From Allium sativum (lineage: Eukaryota > Streptophyta > Magnoliopsida > Asparagales > Amaryllidaceae): 64,000 nt of DNA. A program made the translations under genes and the position numbers. Below are positions 34,660 through 47,500 of this stretch, in pieces. Position 1 is the stretch's first letter; every line of letters starts with the position of its first letter. The DNA lies in the NCBI GenBank assembly GCA_030737875.1, contig CM060923.1:497762453-497826452 (forward strand), given 5' to 3'. Below the pieces are notes generated by a model. It was not told where the DNA came from. It made no database searches and was given only the letters and a program-made list of their open reading frames with translations.

Positions 34660-37600
34660 ATGTCCGAAGACCTTAACTTGCCAGAAGGGGTGCCAATACC
34701 TGGTTGGTTTAGACGGTTCTTAGAAGCAAGGGCCACTCAGCCAGGCCCTACCGTTCCTCCTCCCCCAGCTGCAGGAAATCGTCCAGCTGCAGCGGCACCT
34801 TTTCCTCCACCTCCTCTACGGGGAAACACGTTTGCTAAGATATGTAAAGATTTTAAATCTATGGGAGGAAGGGATTTTCATGGAACTGAGTCCTTCGTAG
34901 CAGCTAGAAATTGGCTGAAAGAAACGGAGGACCTATTCATCATCTTTGAGGTAGAGGATAGACAAAAAGTACAATTGGCGGTATGGCTATTGAAGGGCGA
35001 GGCTTCCTACTGGTGGGAAGTCACTAATGCTGAAAGACCAGTGGAGACATGGGAGGACTTTAGGGCAAGGTTTGAGACTAAATTTCTCTCAGATGCAGAA
35101 AGAAGTTTGCAGTTGGAAAAATTCTTATTTCTTAAGCAAGGGGACAAGACAGTCAGAGAGTATGTGAATCAGTTCGATGAGCTGGCTAGGTTTGGGCTTG
35201 ACCTAGTCAACACCCCGCACAAGAAGGCTCTCCGTTTCGTCAAAGGGTTGAATGAGCCATTACACAGTTTGGCTATGACCCATATACCCATGGGAGCCAC
35301 GTATGAAAGATTGGTGCAAATGGCATTGCTGAATGAAGAGGATAAGGGCAAGAAGAAAGAGGGTTTGCAGCCTAAGAAGACAGACTTTAAGAAAGGCGGG
35401 AAAGGCAACAAAGAGAAGAGGAAGTGTAATTTCTATGGCAAAGTGGGGCACTTAGTAAAGGACTGCCGGAAAAAGAAGGCCAAGGAGAATGGTGGGTTCT
35501 TTTCTTGCGGTGAGACAGGCCACAGGGCTAAGGACTGTCCAAAGAAACGAGGACAGGGGCAGAGGGCTGGATCCACCCCAGGGGCACAGGTTCATGTGCT
35601 AGAAGCGCCACCTCTGCAACAGCGAGGTATAAATACTTCTGTAGAAAGTGTAGTTTATCTTTATGATCACCCCGTTCGCACTTTATTTGATTCTGGCGCA
35701 TCACACTCCTTTATCTCGTCTGCTTTAGTAGAATCTCTGCACCTAAAAACTAGTATGGTAGAGGACCCCTTAATTGTTTCAAACCCAATTGGGGGCCCAG
35801 CTCATTTGTCTATGATCTGTTTGGGATTGAAAATTTCCATTCTAAGCGTAGAATTTCAATGTAGTGCCTTTGTTTTGGGCTTTTCGGGGTATGGTTTGAT
35901 TTTGGGTATGGATTGGCTATCCAATAATGGGGCCATCCTTGATTGTGAGAAAAGGGTTGTTAGGCTCCTAACCCAGCTCGGTAATACTTTGGAAATTTCT
36001 TGCAATCCCTCGTATGCGGTTATGCTTAGTTATCTTGAATCGCTAGATGCCTCTGTTGAAAATTTGCAATCAGTTAGAGTGGTCCGGGAATATCCGGATG
36101 TCTTTGAAGAGGTGAAGGGCTTGCCTCCGAAGCGGGAAATAGACTTCCGCATATATCTTGTAGATAATGCAAAGCCCGTTGCATTGCCCGTTAGACACAT
36201 GGCTCCACGGGAAAGGAAAGAGCTCAGTAAACAGATTAAAGAGCTTCTAGAAAAGGGGTTCATTAGGAGGAGCATTTCAGAATGGGGCGCTCCAGTGGTG
36301 TTCGCTACAAAGGCGGATGGTTCACTCCATCTATGTGTTGACTATAGGGAGCTCAACAAGCTAACGAAAAAGAATAGGCACCCTCTCCCTAGAATTGACG
36401 ATTTATTTGACCAGCTTGTAGGAGCGTCTGTTTTCTCCCAACTCGATTTAGCAACCGGTTTTCATCAGCTAAGGGTGGCTGAAGATAGCATCGATAAAAC
36501 GGCGTTCAGAACCCCAGACGGTTTCTTTGAATGGCTTGTCATGCCTTTCGGCTTGACAAATGCACCTGCTTACTTCGTGGACCTGATGAGTAGGGTATTT
36601 AGAGACTTCCTCAACAAATTCGTAGTGGTCTTCGTAGATGATATCCTTATCTTCTCAAAGAGTGAAGAGGAACATGCTCAATACTTAAGGGCAATCGTGG
36701 AAACTTTGCGAGTCCATTAACTAAAAGCCAAATTCTCCAAATGCCACTTTTGGAGAGAAGAGGTGAGGTTCCTTGGGCACATAGTATCCAAACAAGGGTT
36801 AGCGGTGGACCCTGCTAAGGTAGTGGCGGTACAAGATTGGAAGACACCAAGGAATGCAACTGAGGTCCGAAGCTTTCTAGGACTAGCGGGTTTCTATCGA
36901 AAGTTCATAAGAGATTTTGCGAAAATCTCAGCTCCGCTCACGAAATTGACTAAGAAGAATCTAGTGTTCAATTGGGACTTGGATTGCGAGTTTGCTTTCC
37001 AACGACTGAAAAGGGCTCTCACAACAGCCCCAGTTTTGACGCTGCCAGATGGGAGCAAGATGTTCACTGTTTATACGGATGCATGTGGGACAGGGCTAGG
37101 CGCCGTCTTAATGCAAGAAGGAAGGGTAGTAGCTTATGGCGGGAGGCAGTTGAAAGCGCACGAAAAGAACTACCCAACCCACGATCTTGAGTTAGCCGCC
37201 ATCGTCTTTGCACTCAAGTCTTGGCGACACTATCTCCTAGGTGAGAAGTTCGAACTTTACACTGACCATAAATCGTTGAAATATCTTTTCTCACAGAAAG
37301 ATCTTAACTTGAGGCAACAAAGATGGATGGAGTTTCTTGCCTCGTACGATTTCGAAATCTCCTATACTCCGGGCAAAGGCAACGTAGTAGCAGACGCGTT
37401 GAGCCGAAAGAAATTGACCCTAAGCCCGTTGTTTGTTGAAAGACAAAGCCTAGAGTTTATAGCCAGCTTCGACTTTAGGCCTTCCTCCGATTTCGTACCA
37501 GGCTTGCTTGCATCTCTCGAAGTGCGCCCGACTTTAGTGGATTCAGTAGGGGCAGCACAACGCGAAGACCCTCAGCTTGTGGAAATAATTGATAGACTAA

Positions 37601-39006
37601 TTAGGGGTGAGACTTCAAGTCACCTCAACAGATACTCCATCGACGATAAAGGTTTACTAAGGCGAGACGGAAGACTATGCGTCCCACAAACAAAAGATTT
37701 AGTAAAGAAGGTTCTCGAGGAAGCACATCACTCCAAGATGACGATACACCCAGGCGGAGATAAAATGTACAAAGATATAAAAAGGACTTTCTTCTGGAAC
37801 GGCATGAAAAAGGACGTGGCAGAATTCGTTTCTAAGTGTATGGTGTGCCAACAGGTTAAGGCGGAACAGAAAAAGCCTGGCGGACTGCTACATCCTCTGG
37901 AGGTCCCGCAGTGGAAGTGGGATAGCATCTCAATGGACTTCATTGATGGGCTGCCTAGGTCTAGGAGAGGCAACACTAGCATTTGGGTAATAGTGGATAG
38001 GCTTACTAAAAGCGCCCACATTTTACCTGTCAAAAGTAAAAGAACTGCCTCATCCGTAGCATCACTTTACCTCAAGGAAATCGTTCGACTCCATGGAATA
38101 CCATCTAGCATTGTTAGTGACCGAGACCCCATCTTCACCAGTGAGTTTTGGCGGAGTCTGCAAGAAGCAGTAGGAACGCAGTTATGCTTAAGCACAGCCT
38201 ATCATCCCCAAACCGACGGCCAAACAGAGAGAGTGTACAGAGTTTTGGAAGACCTCTTAAGACTATGCGTCCTTGACTTCGGAGGGACATGGGAAGACCA
38301 CCTTCCTTTGGTGGAATTTGCCTACAACAACAGCTATCAAGCAACCATCGAAATGGCGCCCTTCGAAGCCTTATATGGAAGACCGTGCCGATCGCCCACT
38401 TGTTGGTGGGAGTCCACGGATAAGCTCATACTTGGACCAGACATGATCCGAGAGACCTCAGAGAAAGTAGACTTAATACGAAGAAGGATGAAGACGGCCC
38501 AAGACAGACAAAAGTCCTACGCCGACAAGAGGAGAACCGACCTTGAATTTGAAGTTGGAGACAGAGTTTTTCTCAAGGTATCACCGCTAAGGAACGTTGT
38601 TCGTTTTGGAACCACAGGAAAACTGGCACCAAGGTTCGTAGGGCCATTCCCTATCATCGAGAAAATTGGGAAAAGGGCCTATAGATTAGAGCTACCAGAG
38701 AAGTTGGCTGGAGTCCACAACGTTTTTCACGTTTCACATCTCTGAAAATGTCTACATGAGTCAGCCGAAGTGGTAGAGCCAAATATCCTCGAAGAGGCCG
38801 AAGTGGAACACGAAGCAACCATAAGAAAAGTTCCAACCCGCATCTTAGGAACGGAGGTGAAGAAGCTACGCAACCGCGAAGTCAAGCTCGTCAAAGTTCA
38901 GTGGAGCGACGCCGAAGGAGACGCGACTTGGGAAACTGAAGCTAGAATACGCACTGCCTACCCTTTTCTGTTCGGGGGTACATCCTTGATCTTTCTTTTT
39001 CCTTAA
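34660..39006 (+). pseudogene. gag-pol: Gag-Pol polyprotein of A (Tekay/Del) with two stop codons
   Basis: A single 1449-codon frame that encodes Gag, protease, RT, RNase H, integrase and a C-terminal chromodomain. The start is set by the MSE start shared with F and by the acceptor-like CAG at 34656-34658. Gag spans about residues 60-215. Two CCHC knuckles follow, but each has lost one Cys: Tyr at codon 259 and Phe at codon 280. Protease has DSGA at 344-347, RT has FVDD at 658-661, and RNase H has YTDA and YTDH. Integrase has the HHCC finger (CMVC), the Asp of DFIDG, SDRDPIF and the Glu after HPQTDGQT, then the GPF module (VGPFPII). The chromodomain is at about codons 1371-1440 (RILGTEVKKLRN, VKLVKVQW, ATWETEA). 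In-frame stops are TAA at 36718-36720 (in RT, after the catalytic box) and TGA at 38743-38745 (between integrase and chromodomain). No frameshift. Not able to make a full polyprotein. Confidence 0.93.
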
Positions 39007-39557
39007 GTTGCGCTTTTATCTATCTTTTAGGTATATTTCCTCGACCGTATCTTTTAGGTAGAAACCTTTTGGATGAAAACATGTAATTGAAATATGTTAT
39101 GGATGATGGTTGCAAGTGGTTGCAAGTGATTGCTAGTGGTTGCTCGTGGTTGCATATACACACACAATCTAGGTTTTAGATCGGCTCAATCACTTCATAT
39201 TGCATATGCATATATGTTTGCATTCGTATATGGTTGAACTTTAATGTGTTGTCATATGGATGTTGCATTTGTAATGAATGATTGTGCACTCATGCAGAAT
39301 CAAGAATAGGAAAATTTGCATACATAATGGATTCATGGCACTTACATAATTCGCATTAAGGAGGTCAACTGAATCAGTAGACCGCCTGATTTTGCATTAG
39401 ATAAGTTCATATACACACACTTCGCATATGATCATGAAGCATTAGAAAATCTTTTAAGGACAATGGATGCTCGTGTTTGATGGATGAGTAGATGGATGAT
39501 TGGATGTTAGGATATACATTCCTCCTAACTTGAAGATTTCGGGGACGAAATCCTTTT
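39007..39557 (+). other. A spacer between pol and PPT
   Basis: Non-coding. It contains a short run of GTGGTTGCAAGT-type repeats (about 39108-39155) and no recognisable ORF. Confidence 0.7.
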
Positions 39558-39570
39558 AAGTGGGGGAGAA
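39558..39570 (+). promoter_or_regulatory. Polypurine tract of A
   Basis: AAGTGGGGGAGAA immediately before the 3' LTR, preceded by GGGGACGAAAT as in H (GGGGACGAAAAG). Confidence 0.92.
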
Positions 39571-42500
39571 TGTAACACCCCGCGAATTCTATAACTGTGA
39601 AATTCACAAATTAAAGTATAATTAATTTGAAATCAAAGAACTAAGGGAAACGGGATACGCCATTGCGTTCGTCTTGGAAAAATACGCGAAATAGAGTCCG
39701 AGTTTTCGAAAAACGGAGTCCGTATGAAGAAGATATGGCCTTCGGAAGTTTCTGAATTAAATTTAAAATTCAAACAGAATAAATCAAGTTTAAATTCGAA
39801 AATGGGGCCCAATGGGCCAGGGCGGAAAACACCCGCCTGACACACCCAGGTCGACTGGGCTGTCGACCTGGTCTAACCAGGTCGACAGGGCTGTCGACAG
39901 GGCTGTCGACAGGCATGTCGACCTGGTCCAGAGCCAGGTCGAGCCCAGTCTAACCTGGCTGGCCTATGCTATGTTGGTCGATTTTCTGTGGTCTGCTTTG
40001 TCATTAGGGCTAGGTGGCAGGCTCTAATTGGTCTCTCTATCGAATGAATGGCTACGATCAATCCAAGCAACATCAATGGTCCTAATCAGTTCCTAACCTC
40101 TATAAAAACAACCCTAGACTAAACCCTAATCTATTCATTCAAAAATAAGAACAAAGCCGCCATGTTGCTGAGGAACGACTAGGGGTAGCCACCAAATTGG
40201 AGAGAGGATTAGGAGGCAAATTCTAAGGCTTAAAGCAACCTAAACAAATCAATTCAACAAAGGAATCGTATCTCCAAATCCCTAAATTGGAGAAATTCGC
40301 CATACCATTGTAAGTAGAGTATTACTTTGGTATGAACAAATAATTGTGTTGGTTTGTATGCTTGAATTGTGGCAATAAAGTAATTCATATTTGTGCGTTC
40401 TTATCAATTTGAAATATTATATACGTTTGGATATTCTTGAATTATGTTATTCATGTTATAAAGAACTACATGCGGTAGTTCTATGCAAGTATACGTTTGG
40501 AATATTCGCAAATTATGTAATCCATGTTGAAGCTACATGTATGTAGTTAATTGAAATTCATGCAAGTTTGGGGCTTTGCTACTATGCCATCATAATGTGT
40601 ATTTTTATACAAACATCATCTTTGTGAAGTAATTGGAATAGGTTTGGGTTATCATAATCCATATGAAATTATGTTAAAAATTGGGCATCATGTATTAAGC
40701 CATGCTTTTGTACTAGAAAACCTATTTGCAAACTTATGAATATGGCTAGGCTATGATTGATATTTGGCATAATTGAAATCCATGATTAAGTCTATCTTGT
40801 TAACAAGAATCATATGATGACATATGTGGTACATAGCTAGGTTAGGTTCAAAAAAACCCTTTTTGTAAGTTTACATGACTAAAGTAAGAATCATGATTTC
40901 ATGCTAGAAATATTTATGCCATGCTTATGTTTGATATTATGCCATGGTTATGTGAACAAATTTAATTATACTTTTGTATTAGTTACAAAAGTAGACACCT
41001 TTGTAAACATGTAGTAGTCTTATGAACATGATTTGCTTATGTTTGTCATTATGCCTAAATAAAAATATAGGTTCATGTTGTAGTTATGACTATGTGATTT
41101 TACATGCTTTGATTCATGTCACCTATGCTTTATGACCAAAGTATATGTTACCACTATGCAAGTACACCAGTTTCTATTTTGTATTTCCAACGTCATATTA
41201 CAAGTTCATGCGCTCACATTCCCCTCTTTGTGTATGTAATCACGCTTTAAGCCTCCCCTTTACGCATGGCTAAATTGGGCTTTAAAAAGCTAAGCCCAAT
41301 ATATATAAACGGACGTGTAAAACGGGGGAAAATAACGTTGGGTTAAAATTACTAATGAATGAAAATATAAAATAAAAGGTCCCAAGTTCAAGTATGGGTT
41401 GGGCCCATGATTGGTGTAACCTTTACACCATTAACTTATTAATGGGCCGCAAATATTTACATATAAGAAATAAAGAAGAATGAAAAAATATGTAAATGTA
41501 GAAAATACGATGTGTTTAACCCGAGGTTGGATTGAGTTGTGATGTAAACCTGCCCGGAACCGCCCGGCTGTCCAGTAGTCACAACAATACCTATCCAATG
41601 TGGGAGGTTAAACATGGAGCCCAATAAGGACCCGAGGTTAGACTGAGTTGTGGCGTAAGACTGCCCGGAACCAACCGGCAACAGGCAGCCCCAACAATAC
41701 CTGTCTAATGTGAGAGGTCAGGGCCTTAATAAGACAATTAAGGCTGAGTCAGGATTGTTAGGATTAAGTGAGCTAAAGACTTAATCAAAATGGAACATGC
41801 TAAACTAAACGGACTGGTGGGGGTTAGGTTAGGAAACACTTAACCAACTTAGCATGTTGGCTAGAGATAGAAAACCTAGTAACGGGGGACCCTTTTCAGC
41901 AGTAACCCTAGAAGGTGTATCAGGATACCCTGAAACTAGGCAGGGTGGGGCACGATTACTGGGCTGATTGTAAGAGGTCAAAGCGACGACGGTGGTGTAG
42001 CAGTGTAGGTTCTAACGGGGTGCGGGCGTGCACACACTCCGGCGCACAAAAATAAGGCACTGGACACCAGTAGCATACCTGTGCACTCTAAGGTTGTGTC
42101 GGGCCGCCACCATGGGACTTGATACACCCCATGGTGGGACCAGCATAGGTAACTACAACATCGGGGGCCGTAAGACACATGTAACTATGCGAGTAGGAGC
42201 CGATCATCATTGAATGGATCACACCACCCTGATATGGGGTGCCAATTGGAAACTAGTTTATATGGGTTCAGAAATTAACATGGGGTACGATAGTATAGTC
42301 GACCCTAGACAACTTAACCAAGTTTATGGTGCTTGCCCACTTCTTGTTTATACTTATCATACCCAGTTCTTTATTCATAGACAAAATAGTACTAGACTTA
42401 CTCAGGCTTTATGTCTGACTCTACTTTTCTTTCGTCTTCTTTTCTTCCGTTTCCCCCCCCCCCAGGTCCACAGGGAGGGAACACAGCAGCTTGACCAACC

Positions 42501-42845
42501 TTAACATCCAGCTTGAAGAAGAGAAATGTATTGCTTGGACTTTCCTGTTTTGAACTATGGCTTTGGACAATCCACTATGGGGCTTTTGCAGTTTATCAAT
42601 GTTTTATTTATGCTTCTTTAAATAATGTACTCAAGACAGATTATGAAAGTGTTATGTTATGTTTCTGGAAAGGATGTTGTTGTAACACGTATTTGACTTT
42701 ATGAAATAAAAGTTGTTGTTCTTCCGCTGTTTACAAATATGTGTTCTTATATCTGTCTTGTATATCTGTGACTTGTACTTATAAACCTCCACCAAAATTA
42801 GGGCATTCCCTTTGAGAGTGACCCTAACGGAGGTGGGGTGTTTCA
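39571..42845 (+). repeat. 3' LTR of A (3275 bp)
   Basis: Nearly identical to the 5' LTR: about 24 substitutions by eye, and the C run is 11 instead of 16. TATA 40101-40108, donor-like GTAAGT at 40310, AATAAA at 42705-42710. Followed by the CTGTA duplication at 42846-42850. Confidence 0.95.
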
Positions 42846-43829
42846 CTGTACCAGGTGCAAAACAATCCGGATTTTAGGTAAACCAAAAATATTTAAATCT
42901 GTTAGTGAATATCTTTCTAACGAATCCGACCAATCGAAATTTGATAGCGGGAATCAAAAGATATGTCCAGTTGAAAATTCTGAATAGTCGCTATGGAATT
43001 CAGGCCCTTAAAAATGGACATTTTGCAAACGACCTCGGATTTCGATGAAACCACTTTTGTTAGATCCGTAGTGTCAAGTTATTGCTAGGTTACAAATTTC
43101 ATAATTTTTCGAATCAATATGTGAGCGTGGCAAAAGAAAACGCATTTGACCAGTTTCAGTTGATTTTAATCGACTGGAAATTGGCCATTTTTCAAACGGT
43201 CTCAGAATTCAACGAAACTAGTTTTGTTAGGACCGTATCGTCAATACGAAGCTAGAAAATATTTTTCTGGAATTTTTCTAGTTAGTATGTGACCCCGGTA
43301 ATTTGAAATGTACGTTTAAATTCAATATAGTGATTTAAAATGTAAATTCAACGGAAACTGATTGTAACGATCAAATCAGCTTACGATACATATCCCATTG
43401 TGTTCGGAATGGGGGTGAAACGCTATGGGCGACAGGCGGTGGGCCTCGTTTCGAGGTCGTATGTAAAAGTCAACATTTAGAAAAAAAATAATAATAATAA
43501 AAAAAAAAGAAAGGAAGATCATCTCCTCTCCCCCCCCCCCTCCTCCCCGTTCATTTCAGTTTCAAAACGAGAAAAAAAGAAAAAAAAAAACCCTAGCGCT
43601 ATCGCCAGCCCCCCCCTCGAGCGAACGCCGTCGACGAAGATCAACGACCCCAACCCTCTCCGTCCAGCCTCCTCCTCCCATCGCGCAACCCCCGAAGACC
43701 CCCTCCCCTCGTACGTCGAACCCCAGTACGATTCGCAGCGACCCAAGCCCAACCGCCTGCCACCACCGTTCGAAACCCCGAGCGCCGCCGCCTCGAAGCC
43801 ACCTCCGACGAACTGCGGAAACCCCCCCT

Positions 43830-43838
43830 CTGTAAGTA
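43830..43838 (+). promoter_or_regulatory. Splice-donor-like site in B LTR
   Basis: CT|GTAAGTA, with the intron starting at 43832, at the end of the GC-rich leader. The acceptor-like CATTTGCAG ends at 48489, 12 bases before the gag ATG at 48502. The intron would be about 4.66 kb and would contain the PBS and both leader hairpins. Confidence 0.5.
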
Positions 43839-44404
43839 TTTTGTTTGTTATTTTATTTTTAATGATTTTTCAAAAAAAAAAACATTTAAATACTGATTTG
43901 TTTAAAGGTGAAAACTAATTTGTTTAAAAGTAAAAACAGATTTTTAAAAAAGGTTAAAACTGAATTTTGAAAAAGAATTTTAAACTGAGATTTTAAAAAG
44001 AATTTTAAACTGAGATTTTGAAAAAGAATTTTAAACTGAATTTTAAAAAGAATTTTAAACTGAATTTTAAAAAAAAGCATTTAAATACTGATTTGTTTAA
44101 AGGTGAAAACTAATTTGTTTAAAAGTAAAAACTGATTTTCGAAAGGGTTTTAAAACTGAATTGATTTTAAACTTTAAAAAGAAAGAATACCTTTTTTTTT
44201 AGAAGTAAAAACTGATTTTGAAAAAAAACATTTAAAAACTGATTTTATTTTTAGATTTTAAAAGGAAAAAGATTTAGACTTTAAAATAGAAAATATTTAA
44301 ACTTGAAAAGTAAAAGATTTAAACTTTAAAAAGTAAAAGAAAAAGGTTTTAACTTCAAAGAGAAAGGTTTGAGCTTTAGAATGGAAAAAGATTTGAACTT
44401 TAAA

Positions 44405-44560
44405 AAGAAAAATCAGATTTTTATATATTGAAAGTCGAAGTAAAAATCAGATTTTTATATATTGAAAGTCGAAGTAAAAATCAGATTTTTATATATTGAA
44501 CGTCGAAGTAAAAATCATATTTTTATATATTGAATAGCATAGTAAAAAAATTCGATTTTT
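44405..44560 (+). repeat. 34-bp hairpin repeats in B LTR
   Basis: About four and a half copies of AAAAATCAGATTTTTATATA plus TTGAAAGTCGAAGT. Same layout as in C and H. Confidence 0.85.
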
Positions 44561-47500
44561 ACATATGTAGAGAATACGGGCGAAAGCGACGAAAGGCGAG
44601 ATTGGCGAAGATTTCTATAAAGGAAGTGTCGTGCAGTTGGATAGCTATTGGTGAGATTTCTGATTTAAAATATTATATATGTGTGAAATGAAAGTGAATT
44701 GCTATATATAAATATATATCTATATATATACGCCCCTCGTCCACAAACCATGGACGATATTTATTGGTTGAAATTGTTGTGAAAATTGATTGATAGCGAA
44801 TGATTGTTTGGGATTGTTTGTGATTGATATTGGTTGATGGTGGTTGAAAAATACCCGTTTGTGATTGTGAAATATTTGGTTGAAACCACATAGGATTAGT
44901 TTGTGGAAATGAAACAAACATATATACATGCCGCCTGCGTGCGAACTAGATGCATGAACCCCGTTGTCAAAAACCGCGAGGTTTTAAGGTAGAGCGAGGA
45001 GCCGTACTAGGGACGGTGCCGGTTTTAACTACCCTGCCGTTATGCTGCCGAAATTTTGAATAATAATCATGTGTTTGAATTATTTTCATATGCTTAAACT
45101 ATAGAAAACATTCATGTGTTGAATTGATATTCATTCGTTGATTAGAAATTCATGTGTTGAATGGTATTCATATTTTGAAATAAATTGTTTGATGATAAAA
45201 ATCACCTTTTATCGACTATATGAACTGTGTAAAATAATCTCGTTTCAAAAGAAATTGTTTTAGGATAAAAATCTTATTTTTTTATCACCTATAGGAACTA
45301 TATAGAAGAATAGTGTTTTGAAATGAATTGTTTTACAATAAAAATCACATTTTTATTGTATGCATAAATCGTTGAAAGGTGAAGTGTTAAAAATAGCCAC
45401 TTGTTCAAAATAAACATATCTGAGTTGAAATATTCATTAATTAGCTAATGAAATGATTTGCACCTATTTATGTAACATTAGAACGAATGGTGTTTTTAAA
45501 CCAAATAGAAATCAAATATGAAGTAGAATAGAAAATGATAAATGATAAGGACTGTATATATATGTACATGCATATTTATTGAACAGGTTATAGCAAAGGG
45601 GCTAGAGAAGAGGAATAAAATTTTGTGCCCGACAAATAGGTACACATTTACTGTTTTGTTTGGGTGATGATTTTATGAGCCTGTTGGCTAGCCGCTTGGC
45701 TTTTTCTTTTTCTTTTTGAGATTAGAAGGACCGGGAACGCTATTTGCGATTTCCCGATGCTCCCGGTGCAGGGGAGGTTATGGCGAAATTTTCCAAAATT
45801 TTAAGGTGTTAGAAAATTTTTTGAAGTGAAAACGATATTGAAATCATTGAATGAACTATATTTATATAAATATATAAATATAAATAAAATTAAAACGAAA
45901 CGAAGCCGTGCAGTTCGTATTTTGAGACCGTGATTTCAAACGACTAGTGCGGGAAATCCGACCGTTGGATTTTCCCGAAAACTCAACCGTCGGGTTCGCC
46001 TTGGAAATATCTTTCCAACGGCACCAACCTTGTAAAAATCCAATAGTTGGATTGTCTGGAATGTTTAATTCAAATCTGAAGAAAAACAGCGCCAGAAGCG
46101 ATTATATTTATATAAATATAATTATAGATTTAATCGAATAACGACGCTGCAGTTCGTATTTTGAAATCGAAACTCCAAACGATTGTACCGGGAGATCCGA
46201 CCGTCGGATTTTCCCGAAACTGGAACCGTTGGATTCGTTTTGAAAAGACCTTTCTAATGATGTAAATTTTGTGAAGATCCAACGGTTAGATTTTCAGATA
46301 TGTGTAAATCAAATCTGAAGAAAAACAGCGCCACGGCCGCTGTATGGCCCGAAGCGTCGTTTTGAATAAATTGGCGATTTTAAAATAAATAAAAATAGCG
46401 ATAAATCGTTATAAAATATTATAAACGATATGGAAGGAGAATAAACTGAATTTGCTCGATTTGTGTGGCTTTTGATGGTTGAATGTATTTGGTGTGAAAG
46501 TTACATTAAAGAACAAAAATTGGTGTTGTCGAATAATTTAACCATTGAAATAAATCGAATTGAAATTCTAAATATACGTGAATTATTTGAAAAGGCCGAG
46601 TTAATTCTCATTTCAAATAATTGACCGACGATTGAAAGTCGAAGATGAAGACGGTGGTCGAAGACCGGAGATCTTCACCTCGTTTGGATGGTAACCGAGG
46701 TCCTGATTGGGAGGCATCCCGAAATATGGATAATGAGTGGTGACCGTCCAGACGTACGTGGTGATCGATGGGTTTGCGAGGTATTTAGTGCCTCCGGTTT
46801 CGTTCAGACCCAGAACGGACTTGTAAATGGACTGTGTGTCCGACATTGGATTTTATTCTGTGTTGATTGATCTCTGTTAAATATACATCTGTTTGGCGGC
46901 GGAGAATTTATTCTTTTGCTTAACGTCCTTCTCTGAGACGTACGAGCTCAGAGGTTGTATATCGATGGACATCAATCGCATGGCGTGAATTGCCTGTGTG
47001 TCATGCTAAGATGCAGTGATCAGGGCTTCTGTTGAAAAGCAAAGTCTTGTGGTGATGATCAAAGCACCGCCTGTGTGGCGTAGCTTTGTGTATAACGTGA
47101 ATTCGCGAGCCTCACATCCCGGTATGAACCTAAAACAGGAGAAGGACCTCAGGGAGGGCATGCGTTTCTTTCTAGCTAGGGTGGTGTCAGTGACCTACCA
47201 GCCCTGACATTTATATACTTTTCACCTATGTGGTTGTTGCTGTTGCGAGGCGCCTCGGTTTGATCGGACGATCCGGGTCCGATGGAGTCATTCGTTGGCT
47301 CGTTGACGCCCCAAAGGGCGGGGAAACGTACTGTTCAGGCATTTTAATCCACATCGGTGGACCGGCCCTGACGATCCAAAGGCTTGACTGAGTACTTGCC
47401 TGGGACACGGGATAGAGCGTCTCGAATTCGGTAAGGACTATCTTTTGCCTTGGTTCATGACGGAAATCCAATTTCCAAATACGTGACGATGCGGTTTCGA

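Larger units (their letters stand above)
31192..42845 (+). mobile_element. Element A: complete Tekay/Del chromovirus (11.65 kb)
   Basis: Full element: 5' LTR 31192-34472, PBS, one gag-pol frame with chromodomain (two stop codons), spacer, PPT, 3' LTR 39571-42845, flanked by CTGTA on both sides. The LTRs differ at about 24 sites by eye, plus a homopolymer length change. With an assumed plant rate of about 1.3e-8 per site per year this suggests a few hundred thousand years; the rate is an assumption. The chromodomain suggests integration into heterochromatin, in keeping with the nested surroundings. Confidence 0.95.

Noticed and set aside
47240..47256. GAGGCGCCTCG palindrome and the TCCAC/GTGGA hairpin shared by B, B' and H LTRs
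   Set aside because: Present in several LTRs, but I found no compensatory changes, so it is noted only as shared LTR sequence.
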